64,000 bases of DNA, from the NCBI RefSeq assembly GCF_008386695.1, contig NZ_VUOC01000002.1, forward strand, positions 798,481 to 862,480, given 5' to 3'. This document shows positions 36,484 through 44,387 of this stretch, piece by piece. Position 1 is the first letter of the stretch. The number at the start of each line of letters is the position of its first letter. The notes beneath the pieces were generated by a model. It made no database searches. It was not told the origin of the DNA and saw only the letters and a list, made by a program, of their open reading frames with translations. This DNA is from Chitinophaga agrisoli (lineage in GTDB: Bacteria; Bacteroidota; Bacteroidia; Chitinophagales; Chitinophagaceae). The translations under genes were made by a program, and so were the position numbers.

Positions 36484-36516
36484 CGAACCTTAATCGAACC
36501 TTAAGCGAACCTCAAG
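36484..36516. repeat. Tandem 11-bp repeats CGAACCTTAAG
   Basis: Three head-to-tail copies (CGAACCTTAAT, CGAACCTTAAG, CGAACCTCAAG) plus a partial fourth (CGAAGGAGAAC) lie in the 396-bp gap between the divergent response-regulator and lipoprotein genes. The exact 11-bp period fits one helical turn, suggesting a protein-binding array rather than random repeats. Confidence 0.65.
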
Positions 36517-36737
36517 CGAAGGAGAACCTTTAGCAAAATCTGTTAAAATACTACCAGTCCACCTCATTAAGACGTGGTTTTCCCATCAACACGCTATTGA
36601 TTATGCCCTGGCAGTCCTGCCTGACCCGCTTCTTCAAGCCGGACCTCCCTGCCATCCCCTCTTCATGAAAACCTAACTTTCCGTTTCCGGAATTTCCGTT
36701 AATTTGCGCCCAATTGAACATATTACACTTATTGAAC

Positions 36738-37319
36738 ATGAAGAACTCATTAATGATCACGGCAGCATGCCTGTCCTTTGTTACCATTTTTGCCTGTAAT
36801 AATGGCCAGCAGGAAGCTGCCGCCACTACAGACAGCACTGTAGCCCAAGCCACTACCGCGGATACTGCCCAGGCAGCGCCCGCAGCAGACACCACCGCCC
36901 AGCAGGAAGCTAATCCGCTGGACAGCGCCGCTGTACTGGAAACCACCATGTCCGTAAAAAGCCCCATTAAAGGCGACGGCCCCATTATGCTGAAATTCTC
37001 TGTGGCTAACCCTACGGATAACCCGGTACGTTTCTGCAAATGGCATACACCGTTCGAAAACTTTATGGCCTCCTACCTGGATATTACGGACAGCAAAGGC
37101 GAAGCGGTACAATACCGTGGCGCTATGGCCAAAAGGATCATGCCCCCGCCGGCAGACGCCTATATCGTAGTATCTCCTAAAGGGAGCGTTGAACATGAGA
37201 TAGACCTGCGTAAGGGATATGGTATCACCGCCCCCGGCAAGTACAAAGTGGTGTACCAGGCCAGCGGTATGAGCGGACTGACAAAAGTGAACGAACTCAC
37301 CTTTGAGGTAACGAAATAA
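36738..37319 (+). CDS. Lipoprotein with deuterolysin (M35) prodomain-like fold
   Basis: 193 residues from the ATG at 36738; an upstream ATG at 36714 would place NILHLLN before the signal. The lipobox is VTIFAC (Cys about 20), followed by a 45-residue Ala/Thr/Gln-rich linker. The globular part (about 70-193) reads IMLKFSVANPTDNPVRFCKWHTPF ... YIVVSPKGSVEHEIDLRKGYGITAPGKYKVVYQA. This matches, from memory, the N-terminal domain of M35 deuterolysin-type proteases, and no HExxH peptidase domain is attached. It may be a stand-alone Ig-like inhibitor or stalk protein. Confidence 0.75.
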   Translation: MKNSLMITAACLSFVTIFACNNGQQEAAATTDSTVAQATTADTAQAAPAADTTAQQEANPLDSAAVLETTMSVKSPIKGDGPIMLKFSVANPTDNPVRFCKWHTPFENFMASYLDITDSKGEAVQYRGAMAKRIMPPPADAYIVVSPKGSVEHEIDLRKGYGITAPGKYKVVYQASGMSGLTKVNELTFEVTK

Positions 37320-37336
37320 ACGGCTTAGCCAAAATA

Positions 37337-37374
37337 AAGAGCCCTGCAGAGATGTTCTGCAGGGCTTTATTGTT
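37337..37374 (+). terminator. Rho-independent terminator
   Basis: AGCCCTGCAGA / TCTGCAGGGCT stem with a 5-nt loop, then TTATTGTTT. It sits between the convergent lipoprotein and DUF genes, with A-rich sequence on the other side, so it may work both ways. Confidence 0.88.
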
Positions 37375-37389
37375 TAATGAGGGAGATCA

Positions 37390-37923
37390 TTATGCTTCCT
37401 GGAGCACCCGTTTCAACACCCGCAGGTTATCAATATACTGGTCTCCATGTTCCCAGCCTTCGTGCAGGCCGCTCCAGAGGATCTGGCGGTCCAGGGCCAC
37501 TTTTATGACCGGTTTGCTGCTGGCGTCCATCTTACCTTCATCTACCAGCTGGGCAAAACCCGTGGCGATCACGGACACATCCAGGGTAAAGATGTATTGC
37601 TGATCGTCAAAGTTTTCGTCCTCAATCTGTTGTTTTACTTTTTCTGCGGATACCAGGCTTTCATTATAATCCGCAAAATCTATCTCGCCTACGCTTTCAA
37701 TGGTCCATTTTAAGCAATCGACCACCGGGGAATCCGGGTGCAGCTTACGCCAGTCGCGGAACTCTGCCAGGGCTATATCGCCTTCGTCAGAGCCAAAGGG
37801 CGAGAGCTCATCTGCGCAGTTCCAGAAAAACTCTTCAGGCACCAGATCTATTGCCCTTTTGTGGGCATGATCGATATCTATGCCATAAAGATCATCATGC
37901 TCGTCCATATCCATGTCTTCCAT
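37390..37923 (-). CDS. Conserved hypothetical cytoplasmic protein
   Basis: 177 residues, strongly acidic at the N-terminus (MEDMDMDEHDDLYGIDIDHA). Conserved-looking blocks include AIDLVPEEFFWNCADELSPFG, SDEGDIALAEFRDWR and FTLDVSVIATGFAQLVDEG. Similar proteins occur across Bacteroidota and are sometimes labelled MolR-like without evidence. No TM, signal or catalytic motif is seen. It is a single gene, convergent with the M35-prodomain-like lipoprotein gene across a terminator. Confidence 0.75.
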   Translation of the reverse strand: MEDMDMDEHDDLYGIDIDHAHKRAIDLVPEEFFWNCADELSPFGSDEGDIALAEFRDWRKLHPDSPVVDCLKWTIESVGEIDFADYNESLVSAEKVKQQIEDENFDDQQYIFTLDVSVIATGFAQLVDEGKMDASSKPVIKVALDRQILWSGLHEGWEHGDQYIDNLRVLKRVLQEA

Positions 37924-38025
37924 AAAGGTATAGTTTAAAATTATGCCCGTTAAAATAAAGCGCGGGCCGCAAATATTTCAATAAATGTGATCAAAGTTTT
38001 CAAGTATTCCGGCCTTCATGGAAAC

Positions 38026-40494
38026 TTAACGCATGGACAGCATTCCCATAGGCTGCAGAACGGTTTTATCGATGCGGTATATAGCTGCTCCGCTCGCTGG
38101 CACGGTAACATTCAGGTTACCGGTAACGGAGGTAAGTGCGCCGGTAAACAGTTCCTTTACCACTCCATAAGTGGTGGAGGGATTGAGGCCTATACGCGCC
38201 ATACTCACTGTATAGTTTTTGGCGGCGGCGCCATAGTTCACGATGGCCAGGTATTGATAGTTGCCAATGGCGGCGGTAAACAGCTCATTGGGCTGGTCGC
38301 CGGTGTTACCCTCTACCGGGCGGAAGGCTTTGCCGTTTCCGTTACGGGCAATATCCAGCAGGTCCTGGTTTTGCAGGATGGATTGTGCGGTAGCGGTCCA
38401 GGCGCCGGTAGTGGAAAAATCGTCACCGGTAAGCACGGTGCCTGTTACCAGGCCGGAGGTGAACCTGGCGCGGTTCTCTGCCAGCGGTTCTGTGCCAAAT
38501 ACCAGGTGGTCCCCGTCTATGTACTGGTACAGGTTCTTTTGCCACCAGCCATAAGTAGTGCTGTTGAGGGTATAATTGGTTTCGCTGATATCTTTATAGG
38601 CGTCGCAGGCTACGCGGCGCATGTGTATATAACGGGCAGAGGCCAGGTTAGGGCTAATAGCGGCATAGGTAAGCATAGTCCCGGCCAGTTGGTCTACTAC
38701 GTATTCCATGCCTTTTTTAAACGCCTCCATGCCGGTGTGAATGCTGTTATCGTAATAGCTGTCTGCTTCCAGGGCGGCATGTCCTAAAAAGTCGAGTTTT
38801 ATCATTTCAAAACCGCAGGTCTTGAACTTGCCAATTACATAGGCAATACGGCCTTTTGTACCCGGGTGCGTGGGGTCCAGGGCGCGGGCGCCGTCCAGGT
38901 CCACTACGCTGCCGTTTATTTTTGTCCAGCAGTCCTGGTAGTGGTAGGAAGTACCATCCACCGTGGCGCTGCCATTCTTACCCCAGTCTACAAAAGGCGC
39001 CCAGTAAATACCGGGTTTCAGCCCTTTGCTTTTACAGTAGTTGGCAAACTCTGTCAACTGGGCAAAGCTGCCACTCAGGCCGCCGGATGAGAGGTTATCC
39101 CAGTAAGAGTCCAGGTCTATATAAAGCGTATTATCACTGTTACGGAAATTGACGCAGTTATTGGCAAAAAAGTCTACCACGGCTTTAGCCTTTGCGAGGG
39201 TCAGGCTGGACTGGATAGCGCCCCAGCTGTTCCAGCCAAAGGGCGTACCGCCGGTGTAGCTGGCTATATAACGCGGCTCTGCGGTGGCGTTGGCGCTACC
39301 ATAGGTCTCAAATGCAGTGCGCCAGTCCGCATCATAGTTCACCATGATCTTTGGCGATTTACAGCTATTGCCGCCTACGCTTACCCAGCCGTGGCCGCGC
39401 AGATCGCGGGTAACGCCATTGCTGGTAAAACCGCCATAGGCTTCCAGGTGGGTGAGGGTACCGCTCCCGCCGCCGGTAACGGAAACGCCTGTTTTCCAAA
39501 CGGTATGTTCAACGGAGCCTATTACCAGGCCGTTACGGTTACTGTTATCATAGAGGCCTGTTACCTCTGCGGAGGTAAAGTTGGCGGAGCCCATGGATTG
39601 CGCATTATAGCGGATCCAGGCATCGTTATCGAAAGGCACGTTCAAGGCGCGCATATCCCCGCCGCCGGGTATGGCCACACCGTCAGCCACCAGGGGCGCC
39701 ATACGGTAACAGTTGGAGCCTGCGCCAGTGAGCAATACTTCTGTAAAGAAATAGTTCTTGCCGCTATAGGTATAAAACACCTGCTGCATGGTTATAAGGC
39801 CGCTGCCTGTTAAGGTGATGGTATGTTTGGTACCGCTGCCAAAAGCGTCTGTAACAGGCGTAGCGGCATAGGTACGGCTGGTATAACCTGTATGGCTGTA
39901 AAAGATGTTGTTGGAGTTGGCGGATGCATAGGCATCTGTGATCACCGGGTTGTTGTTAAAGTACACATTGTACTTACCGGTGCCCAGGTTGTAGTAGATG
40001 CTGTTGCCGCTGCCAAAGCTGATGGTCAGGGTTGGCTGCAGGGTGATCCTGTCAATATTAGGCCCCCATCCGCCGGCGCCGTTATCCAGGCGTATGGTGT
40101 TGTTACCGGCATTGAGCGTTACGTTCATGCTGGTATTGCCTACGGTGCTCCATCCGCCGGAAGGCGCGCAGTTAATACCCGTGTAATTACCATTGTTGGG
40201 CGTTACATAGATCACCCGCGGATCTGCTGTGCAGTAGTAGATGGTAAGGGTATATGTGCCTGCGGTGCTTACATTCACCGGCACTACTACGGTGCCGTTG
40301 GAAGGGCCGCCCAGGTTGCCTACCATATTGGCGCCGGAACAGCCGGTGCAGCCTTGCAGGTTGGCGCCGTTACTGAGCGTGCCGGATTCCGCTTCAAATG
40401 ATTGGGCAAAGACGGTGCTCAGTTGCAGGAGAAAAATAACAATAAAGACAGGATAGATGATCGTGGATCTGTACAAGTTGGTCATGTAGTGCAT
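38026..40494 (-). CDS. Secreted CBM plus alpha-galactosidase-like (GH27/GH36-type) protein
   Basis: 822 residues; the start could be the ATG at 40494 or 40485. After a signal peptide (to about residue 30), a CBM6/35-like domain (FEAESGTLSNGA ... NNTIRLDNGAGGWGPNIDRITL, about 33-150) precedes a beta domain. The catalytic barrel begins at FGWNSWGAIQ (about 418). KLDFLGH carries the Asp (about 568) that corresponds to the nucleophile in clan GH-D enzymes, and VLTGDDFS may hold the acid/base. A C-terminal beta-sandwich ends the protein. It probably removes alpha-galactosyl units from an extracellular glycan. Confidence 0.85.
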   Translation of the reverse strand: MHYMTNLYRSTIIYPVFIVIFLLQLSTVFAQSFEAESGTLSNGANLQGCTGCSGANMVGNLGGPSNGTVVVPVNVSTAGTYTLTIYYCTADPRVIYVTPNNGNYTGINCAPSGGWSTVGNTSMNVTLNAGNNTIRLDNGAGGWGPNIDRITLQPTLTISFGSGNSIYYNLGTGKYNVYFNNNPVITDAYASANSNNIFYSHTGYTSRTYAATPVTDAFGSGTKHTITLTGSGLITMQQVFYTYSGKNYFFTEVLLTGAGSNCYRMAPLVADGVAIPGGGDMRALNVPFDNDAWIRYNAQSMGSANFTSAEVTGLYDNSNRNGLVIGSVEHTVWKTGVSVTGGGSGTLTHLEAYGGFTSNGVTRDLRGHGWVSVGGNSCKSPKIMVNYDADWRTAFETYGSANATAEPRYIASYTGGTPFGWNSWGAIQSSLTLAKAKAVVDFFANNCVNFRNSDNTLYIDLDSYWDNLSSGGLSGSFAQLTEFANYCKSKGLKPGIYWAPFVDWGKNGSATVDGTSYHYQDCWTKINGSVVDLDGARALDPTHPGTKGRIAYVIGKFKTCGFEMIKLDFLGHAALEADSYYDNSIHTGMEAFKKGMEYVVDQLAGTMLTYAAISPNLASARYIHMRRVACDAYKDISETNYTLNSTTYGWWQKNLYQYIDGDHLVFGTEPLAENRARFTSGLVTGTVLTGDDFSTTGAWTATAQSILQNQDLLDIARNGNGKAFRPVEGNTGDQPNELFTAAIGNYQYLAIVNYGAAAKNYTVSMARIGLNPSTTYGVVKELFTGALTSVTGNLNVTVPASGAAIYRIDKTVLQPMGMLSMR

Positions 40495-40554
40495 GCTTTT
40501 TAATGGACGCCTTAGGTTAATTCATAGCATGCTGAAAATAATAAAAAAACCGGA

Positions 40555-41250
40555 TTATTTAGCGGCTGCGGTGATAAGCTGGTAAAAAGCCTTTTTATAG
40601 GTATCTGATATAGGTATGATGGCGCGCCCTATCTGGATGTTATCCTTTTCTACAGCATCTATCTTATCAATGGCCACCATAAATGATTTGTGTACCCGGC
40701 AGATAATGGAGGCCGGTATTTCCTGCTCAAATTCCCGGAAGGTCTGCAGGGTCATGATCCATTTATGTGTAGTATGGATCCTGCGGTAATCCCGCATACC
40801 TTCTATATACAGCACATCCTGCAGGAGCAGCTTTTCCAGGCGGTAGGCGGTCTTTATAAAGATGAATGATTTCTGGGGCGCGGCGGCGGGGCGGCCCAGG
40901 TGATCCCTGACCTTGTCTACCGCCTGTATAAAACGCTCAAACGTAAAGGGTTTCAGGAGATAGTCCCTTACATTCAGGTCAAAGCCTTTTAGGGCGTATC
41001 CATCATAGGCGGTGGTGATGATCACCTCTACCGGGCGGTGGGCGGTTTCCAGCAGCTGTATGCCGCTGAACTCCCCGATGTTGATATCCAGGAACACCAG
41101 GTCTACCGGCTGGGTGCGGAGAAAGACCAGCGCATCCACCCCGTTATCAAAACTGGCCAGCAGGTGCAGGAAAGGCAGCTTGCTGATGTAGCCTTTGATA
41201 CGCTCCTGCGCCAGCGGCTCGTCCTCTACAATAATGCAGTTAATGTTCAT
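40555..41250 (-). CDS. LytTR family response regulator
   Basis: 231 residues: a receiver domain (about 3-118) with IIVEDEP and phospho-acceptor Asp in LVFLDINIG (about 54), then a LytTR DNA-binding domain (about 130-228) with YIEGMRDYRRIHT and ICRVHKSFMV. Its 5' end overlaps the kinase gene by 11 bp, so the two are coupled. It is the last gene of an operon with an ABC-2 exporter and probably controls that operon or a nearby envelope gene (inference). Confidence 0.95.
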   Translation of the reverse strand: MNINCIIVEDEPLAQERIKGYISKLPFLHLLASFDNGVDALVFLRTQPVDLVFLDINIGEFSGIQLLETAHRPVEVIITTAYDGYALKGFDLNVRDYLLKPFTFERFIQAVDKVRDHLGRPAAAPQKSFIFIKTAYRLEKLLLQDVLYIEGMRDYRRIHTTHKWIMTLQTFREFEQEIPASIICRVHKSFMVAIDKIDAVEKDNIQIGRAIIPISDTYKKAFYQLITAAAK

Positions 41251-42292
41251 GGGTTTGCAGCATTAGGTTCACTTTATACACGCCATTGTCATGGGTGATG
41301 TGCAGGCTATGTTTGCCGGGATACAAGAGCTGCAGGCGCTTTTGCAGCAGCTCATTACCCAGGCCGTTATAACCGTTATTTCCACTTTGTGGCGGCAGCT
41401 CCCGTTTATACATATTCTCACAGTTGAAGTGTATGATATCCTTTTCTATTTTCAGCTGTATGTTGATGGCATTTTCTGATTTCCGGTGCTCCGCATACTT
41501 GAAAGCGTTTTCAATGTAAGGAATAAAAAGCATGGGCGCAATCATGTTGTTGGCCGCATCCCCTTCCACCTGGTAGCGTACATAGTTAGCGTTGGCGCTG
41601 CGGATCTGTTGTAAGGCGATGTACTTGTTGATATAATCCAGCTCTTTGGATAACGGCATCTGCTCTGCTTTTGTTTCATAGAGCATAAAGCGCATGATGT
41701 CTGATAGTTTGTTCAGGTACAGCGAGGCCCGGGCGGCATCTTTTTCTATCAGCACATCAATATTGTTGATGGTATTGAACAGGAAATGCGGGTGGATCTG
41801 TGATTTTACCAGGGCCAGTTCTGTTTCGAAGTTCTTGCGGCTCAGGTTTTCTTTCAGGCGGATATCGCCATACCAGCTAATAAAACCTTTCATTACCAGT
41901 GCAATAATGCTGTGCAGATAAGCCAGCAGGGAAAGGAAGATGACTATCTGGATCCGCTCTTGCGGCCCGTTAAGCGCGGCTATATTACGGGATAGCTCCA
42001 GGTAGCTGTATGTGATCACCCCGGCAGCAAGCGCAAACAGCAGGCTAAGGCCGAGGAGCGGCAGGAACTGCTTACGCTGCAATAAGCGGAATAACACAAG
42101 ATAAGCGCTGTAAAATCCCAGCAAGGCTGGCGGAAAGCTTACCACCATAACCGGGGAATGGATTGCCAGGAAGCGCACGTTATTGAAGGTCATATGGGCC
42201 GTTTTGATAAGCACCCACACAAAGGTAAATACCAGCAATGCGTACAGCAACCAATACCCGGTATGTAATAACACAACAAAAAGCCTTTTCAT
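41240..42292 (-). CDS. LytS-like sensor histidine kinase (His_kinase/PF06580 type)
   Basis: 350 residues from the ATG at 42292, which is 4 bp after the permease stop; a longer in-frame start would overlap the permease gene. Four TM helices occupy about 5-150. The His_kinase domain has the acceptor motif LALVKSQIHPHFLFNTINNIDVLI, and the ATPase part has PMLFIPYIENAFKYAEH and GLGNELLQKRLQLLYP. This kinase type pairs with LytTR regulators, as seen here. The adjacent ABC transporter may be part of signal sensing. Confidence 0.94.
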   Translation of the reverse strand: MKRLFVVLLHTGYWLLYALLVFTFVWVLIKTAHMTFNNVRFLAIHSPVMVVSFPPALLGFYSAYLVLFRLLQRKQFLPLLGLSLLFALAAGVITYSYLELSRNIAALNGPQERIQIVIFLSLLAYLHSIIALVMKGFISWYGDIRLKENLSRKNFETELALVKSQIHPHFLFNTINNIDVLIEKDAARASLYLNKLSDIMRFMLYETKAEQMPLSKELDYINKYIALQQIRSANANYVRYQVEGDAANNMIAPMLFIPYIENAFKYAEHRKSENAINIQLKIEKDIIHFNCENMYKRELPPQSGNNGYNGLGNELLQKRLQLLYPGKHSLHITHDNGVYKVNLMLQTHEH

Positions 42293-42296
42293 GTGG

Positions 42297-43073
42297 CTAT
42301 CCTTTATCTTTTTTGCGGATAAATAAAACAAAGCTCACCGCGACCAATAATACAAAATGCCCCAGCGCCAGCAACTGTATATTCATCGGGTAGTTATGCT
42401 TCAGTCCCTGTTCCAGGAAACTAAGCGATCCATAAATGTACGGAAGAATATAGCCGTATTCCCATCTTAATGCCAGCATGGAAGTTATGTGCAGAGCTAT
42501 GCCAATGCCTATGGGCAATAATACATTCCTGCATTGCAGGCTTAAGAGGTATTGCAGCGCCACGATGGGCAAACAGGCGATAAAGAATTTGCCGTTCCCC
42601 ATCAGCATACGCAGGAAAGGCAATGGCTCTGCGGGGTATGGCACACCTTTTACCAGCAGCGCGGGCATTACGCCCGTTATATAAAAGCCAATATTGAAGA
42701 TCACAAAACATTGCAGCACCATCACCAGTATGACGGCCATTTTGGCGAAGAATATGGTGGTAAGTCCCTGCGGGGTGGTATATAATTGCTTCCAGGTATT
42801 GTTGCGGAACTCCAGCTGGGTAACCAGGCTGGTGACCACTATTACGCCCAGGGGCATGAGCATGGCGCCCATTATCTGCCAGGTCTGGTTGTATAACTGT
42901 TCCCAGAAACGGGGCGCGGTATGTATGGCGGGCAGGTCTGCCGCGTGGTATAATCTCACCCCTAAAAAAAGTACGGGTATCAGCAGGCTGCCGCCGGCTA
43001 TGATCCAGCTGGCGGCGCTGTGGCGTTGTTTCAGCCACTCGCTTTGAAAACTTAACAGAAAAGGTACAGGCAT
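42297..43073 (-). CDS. ABC-2 type transporter permease
   Basis: 258 residues with six TM helices (about 22-40, 68-95, 115-140, 160-180, 190-210, 228-250). The start MPVPFLLSFQSEWLKQRHSAASW is typical of lantibiotic- or bacitracin-type ABC-2 permeases, with the amphipathic first helix. It starts 2 bp after the ATPase gene. With the ATPase it would export a lipid or peptide, or give immunity to one. The permease is small, with no large extracellular sensing domain like that of BceB. Confidence 0.9.
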   Translation of the reverse strand: MPVPFLLSFQSEWLKQRHSAASWIIAGGSLLIPVLFLGVRLYHAADLPAIHTAPRFWEQLYNQTWQIMGAMLMPLGVIVVTSLVTQLEFRNNTWKQLYTTPQGLTTIFFAKMAVILVMVLQCFVIFNIGFYITGVMPALLVKGVPYPAEPLPFLRMLMGNGKFFIACLPIVALQYLLSLQCRNVLLPIGIGIALHITSMLALRWEYGYILPYIYGSLSFLEQGLKHNYPMNIQLLALGHFVLLVAVSFVLFIRKKDKG

Positions 43074-43075
43074 AA

Positions 43076-43984
43076 TTAGTCGTTGATGAGGTGCATGAAT
43101 ATATTCTCCAGGTTATTGGGCTGACGGCAGATCTCGTATACGGTGATGCCGCGTTGCAGCAGTTGCCGGTTAAGGGCGCCCATCTGCCCTTTGGTGATAC
43201 CGGACAGGTACACCTTTCCATTTTCCGTATGTGCGGGCAGGTCCTGGTCCTTTAGCAGCTCCAGTGTGCGCAGGGTATCATTGGTATCTATCATCACGGC
43301 GGCGCCGTTATGGCGTTGTTGCAGCAGCGTATCCAGCGTACCCTGGAACAGCAGGCGGCCTTTGTGGATGATACCGGTGTGGGTGGCCAGTTTTTCCACT
43401 TCTGCCAGCAGGTGACTGGAGATAATAACAGTAAGGCCCTGCTCGCGGTTGAGGTTACGCACCAGCTCGCGCATTTCGATAATGCCGTTGGGGTCCAGGC
43501 CGTTGGTAGGCTCGTCCAGTATTAGCAGTGAGGGGTTGTTGAGTAAGGCAATGGCAATGCCCAGGCGTTGTTTCATTCCCAGTGAGAAACGGCCGGCCTT
43601 CTTGTGCGTGGCGGCGGTAAGGCCTACCAGCTCCAGTACTTCCGGCAGCCGTTTGGCGGGACATTGATACAGTTTTTGCAGCACCTGCAGGTTTTCCATA
43701 GCAGAAAGATGGCTGTATACGGATGGCGACTCTATCAGGGAGCCTACCTGTCTTAACAGCGCTACGCGATGCGCGGTAAAGGATTGTCCCAGGATAGAGA
43801 TGCTGCCCTGCTGTTTTCTCAGCAGGCCCAGTACCAGCCGTAACGTGGTGGTCTTGCCGGCCCCGTTAGGCCCCAGGAAGCCGTAGATAGCGCCTTGCGG
43901 CACCTGCAGGCTGATGTTATCGAGTACTGTTTCCTGTGCAGAAAAACGATGTGTTAATTGATGTGTTTCCAGGCTGTATAGCAT
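43076..43984 (-). CDS. ABC transporter ATP-binding protein
   Basis: 302 residues. Walker A GPNGAGKTTT (about 37-46), signature FSLGMKQRLGIA (the LSGGQ position reads FSLGMKQ, normal for ABC-2 drug and bacitracin types), Walker B LLILDEPTNGLDPNG and the H-loop ISSHL are all present. A C-terminal extension of about 80 residues is typical for BcrA-type ATPases. It is the first gene of the four-gene operon ATPase-permease-kinase-regulator. A -7 box lies 23 bp upstream of the start. Confidence 0.95.
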   Translation of the reverse strand: MLYSLETHQLTHRFSAQETVLDNISLQVPQGAIYGFLGPNGAGKTTTLRLVLGLLRKQQGSISILGQSFTAHRVALLRQVGSLIESPSVYSHLSAMENLQVLQKLYQCPAKRLPEVLELVGLTAATHKKAGRFSLGMKQRLGIAIALLNNPSLLILDEPTNGLDPNGIIEMRELVRNLNREQGLTVIISSHLLAEVEKLATHTGIIHKGRLLFQGTLDTLLQQRHNGAAVMIDTNDTLRTLELLKDQDLPAHTENGKVYLSGITKGQMGALNRQLLQRGITVYEICRQPNNLENIFMHLIND

Positions 43985-44007
43985 AGCAGATCAGGCTTTG
44001 TATACAT

Positions 44008-44015
44008 CAAATGTA
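44008..44015 (-). promoter_or_regulatory. -7 box of the ABC/LytTR operon
   Basis: On the minus strand TACATTTG matches TAnnTTTG, 23 bp before the ATPase start codon at 43984. Confidence 0.5.
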
Positions 44016-44153
44016 GCACGCTAAGGGTAGTCATGGCGGCGTGTTTTGTGAGCTGTGGGGCTTTCTCTGCAAAAGGGATGTTTTGTTCTGCAAAATGCTT
44101 TTCAAATTATCCTGAAGGATATGTCGTAACCTCCCCTTCAGATTGTCGTATTT

Positions 44154-44180
44154 ATACCTCCCTAAATAACACGGAGGTAT
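44154..44180. promoter_or_regulatory. Inverted repeat ATACCTCC-N11-GGAGGTAT
   Basis: A perfect 8-bp dyad that ends one base before a TATATTTG box (44182-44189) pointing towards the MATE gene. It lies where a repressor would block RNA polymerase. The ATG is about 200 bp further on. Confidence 0.55.
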
Positions 44181-44305
44181 GTATATTTGTATTCACAAAA
44201 CAATGAACTCATCGTGTACCGCATCAAATGCCAATTGATCAAACCATGTGCTAAGTAACATTCACTTGCTGTAAAGCGCAATACAAACCGGTAAATACCC
44301 AAAAG

Positions 44306-44330
44306 GATGTACATCATGCCTGTGTACATC
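44306..44330. promoter_or_regulatory. Inverted repeat GATGTACA-N9-TGTACATC
   Basis: A perfect 8-bp dyad 57 bp before the MATE start codon. The left half is itself part of the palindrome GATGTACATC. It could be an operator, or a hairpin in the leader RNA. Confidence 0.5.
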
Positions 44331-44387
44331 TGATGACCGTCTTTTCTCTCAACCGTTTCATTCATCTATTTCTAAACGCTGTAACTT

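Larger units (their letters stand above)
44016..44387. other. Intergenic regulatory region upstream of the MATE gene
   Basis: The gap of about 400 bp between divergent exporter genes holds two inverted repeats (44154-44180 and 44306-44330) and a TATATTTG box (44182-44189). A 67-codon minus-strand frame at 44162-44365 has no family features. I see no other gene. Confidence 0.5.

Noticed and set aside
36551-37039. 162-codon minus-strand frame antisense to the M35-prodomain-like lipoprotein
   Set aside because: Ala/Ser/Val-rich low-complexity shadow of the Ala/Thr linker; the plus-strand gene has a clear lipobox and terminator.
38026-40494. Long plus-strand frames inside the alpha-galactosidase-like gene (for example 39391-40401)
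   Set aside because: They are antisense shadows caused by the Gly/Thr-rich composition of the minus-strand gene; no start signals or family patterns.
42421-43221. 266-codon minus-strand frame overlapping the ABC permease gene
   Set aside because: Arg/His/Pro-rich out-of-frame shadow; the permease frame has six TM helices and proper spacing to the ATPase gene.
44162-44365. 67-codon minus-strand frame upstream of the MATE gene
   Set aside because: It overlaps the inverted-repeat region and has no conserved pattern; better explained as regulatory DNA.
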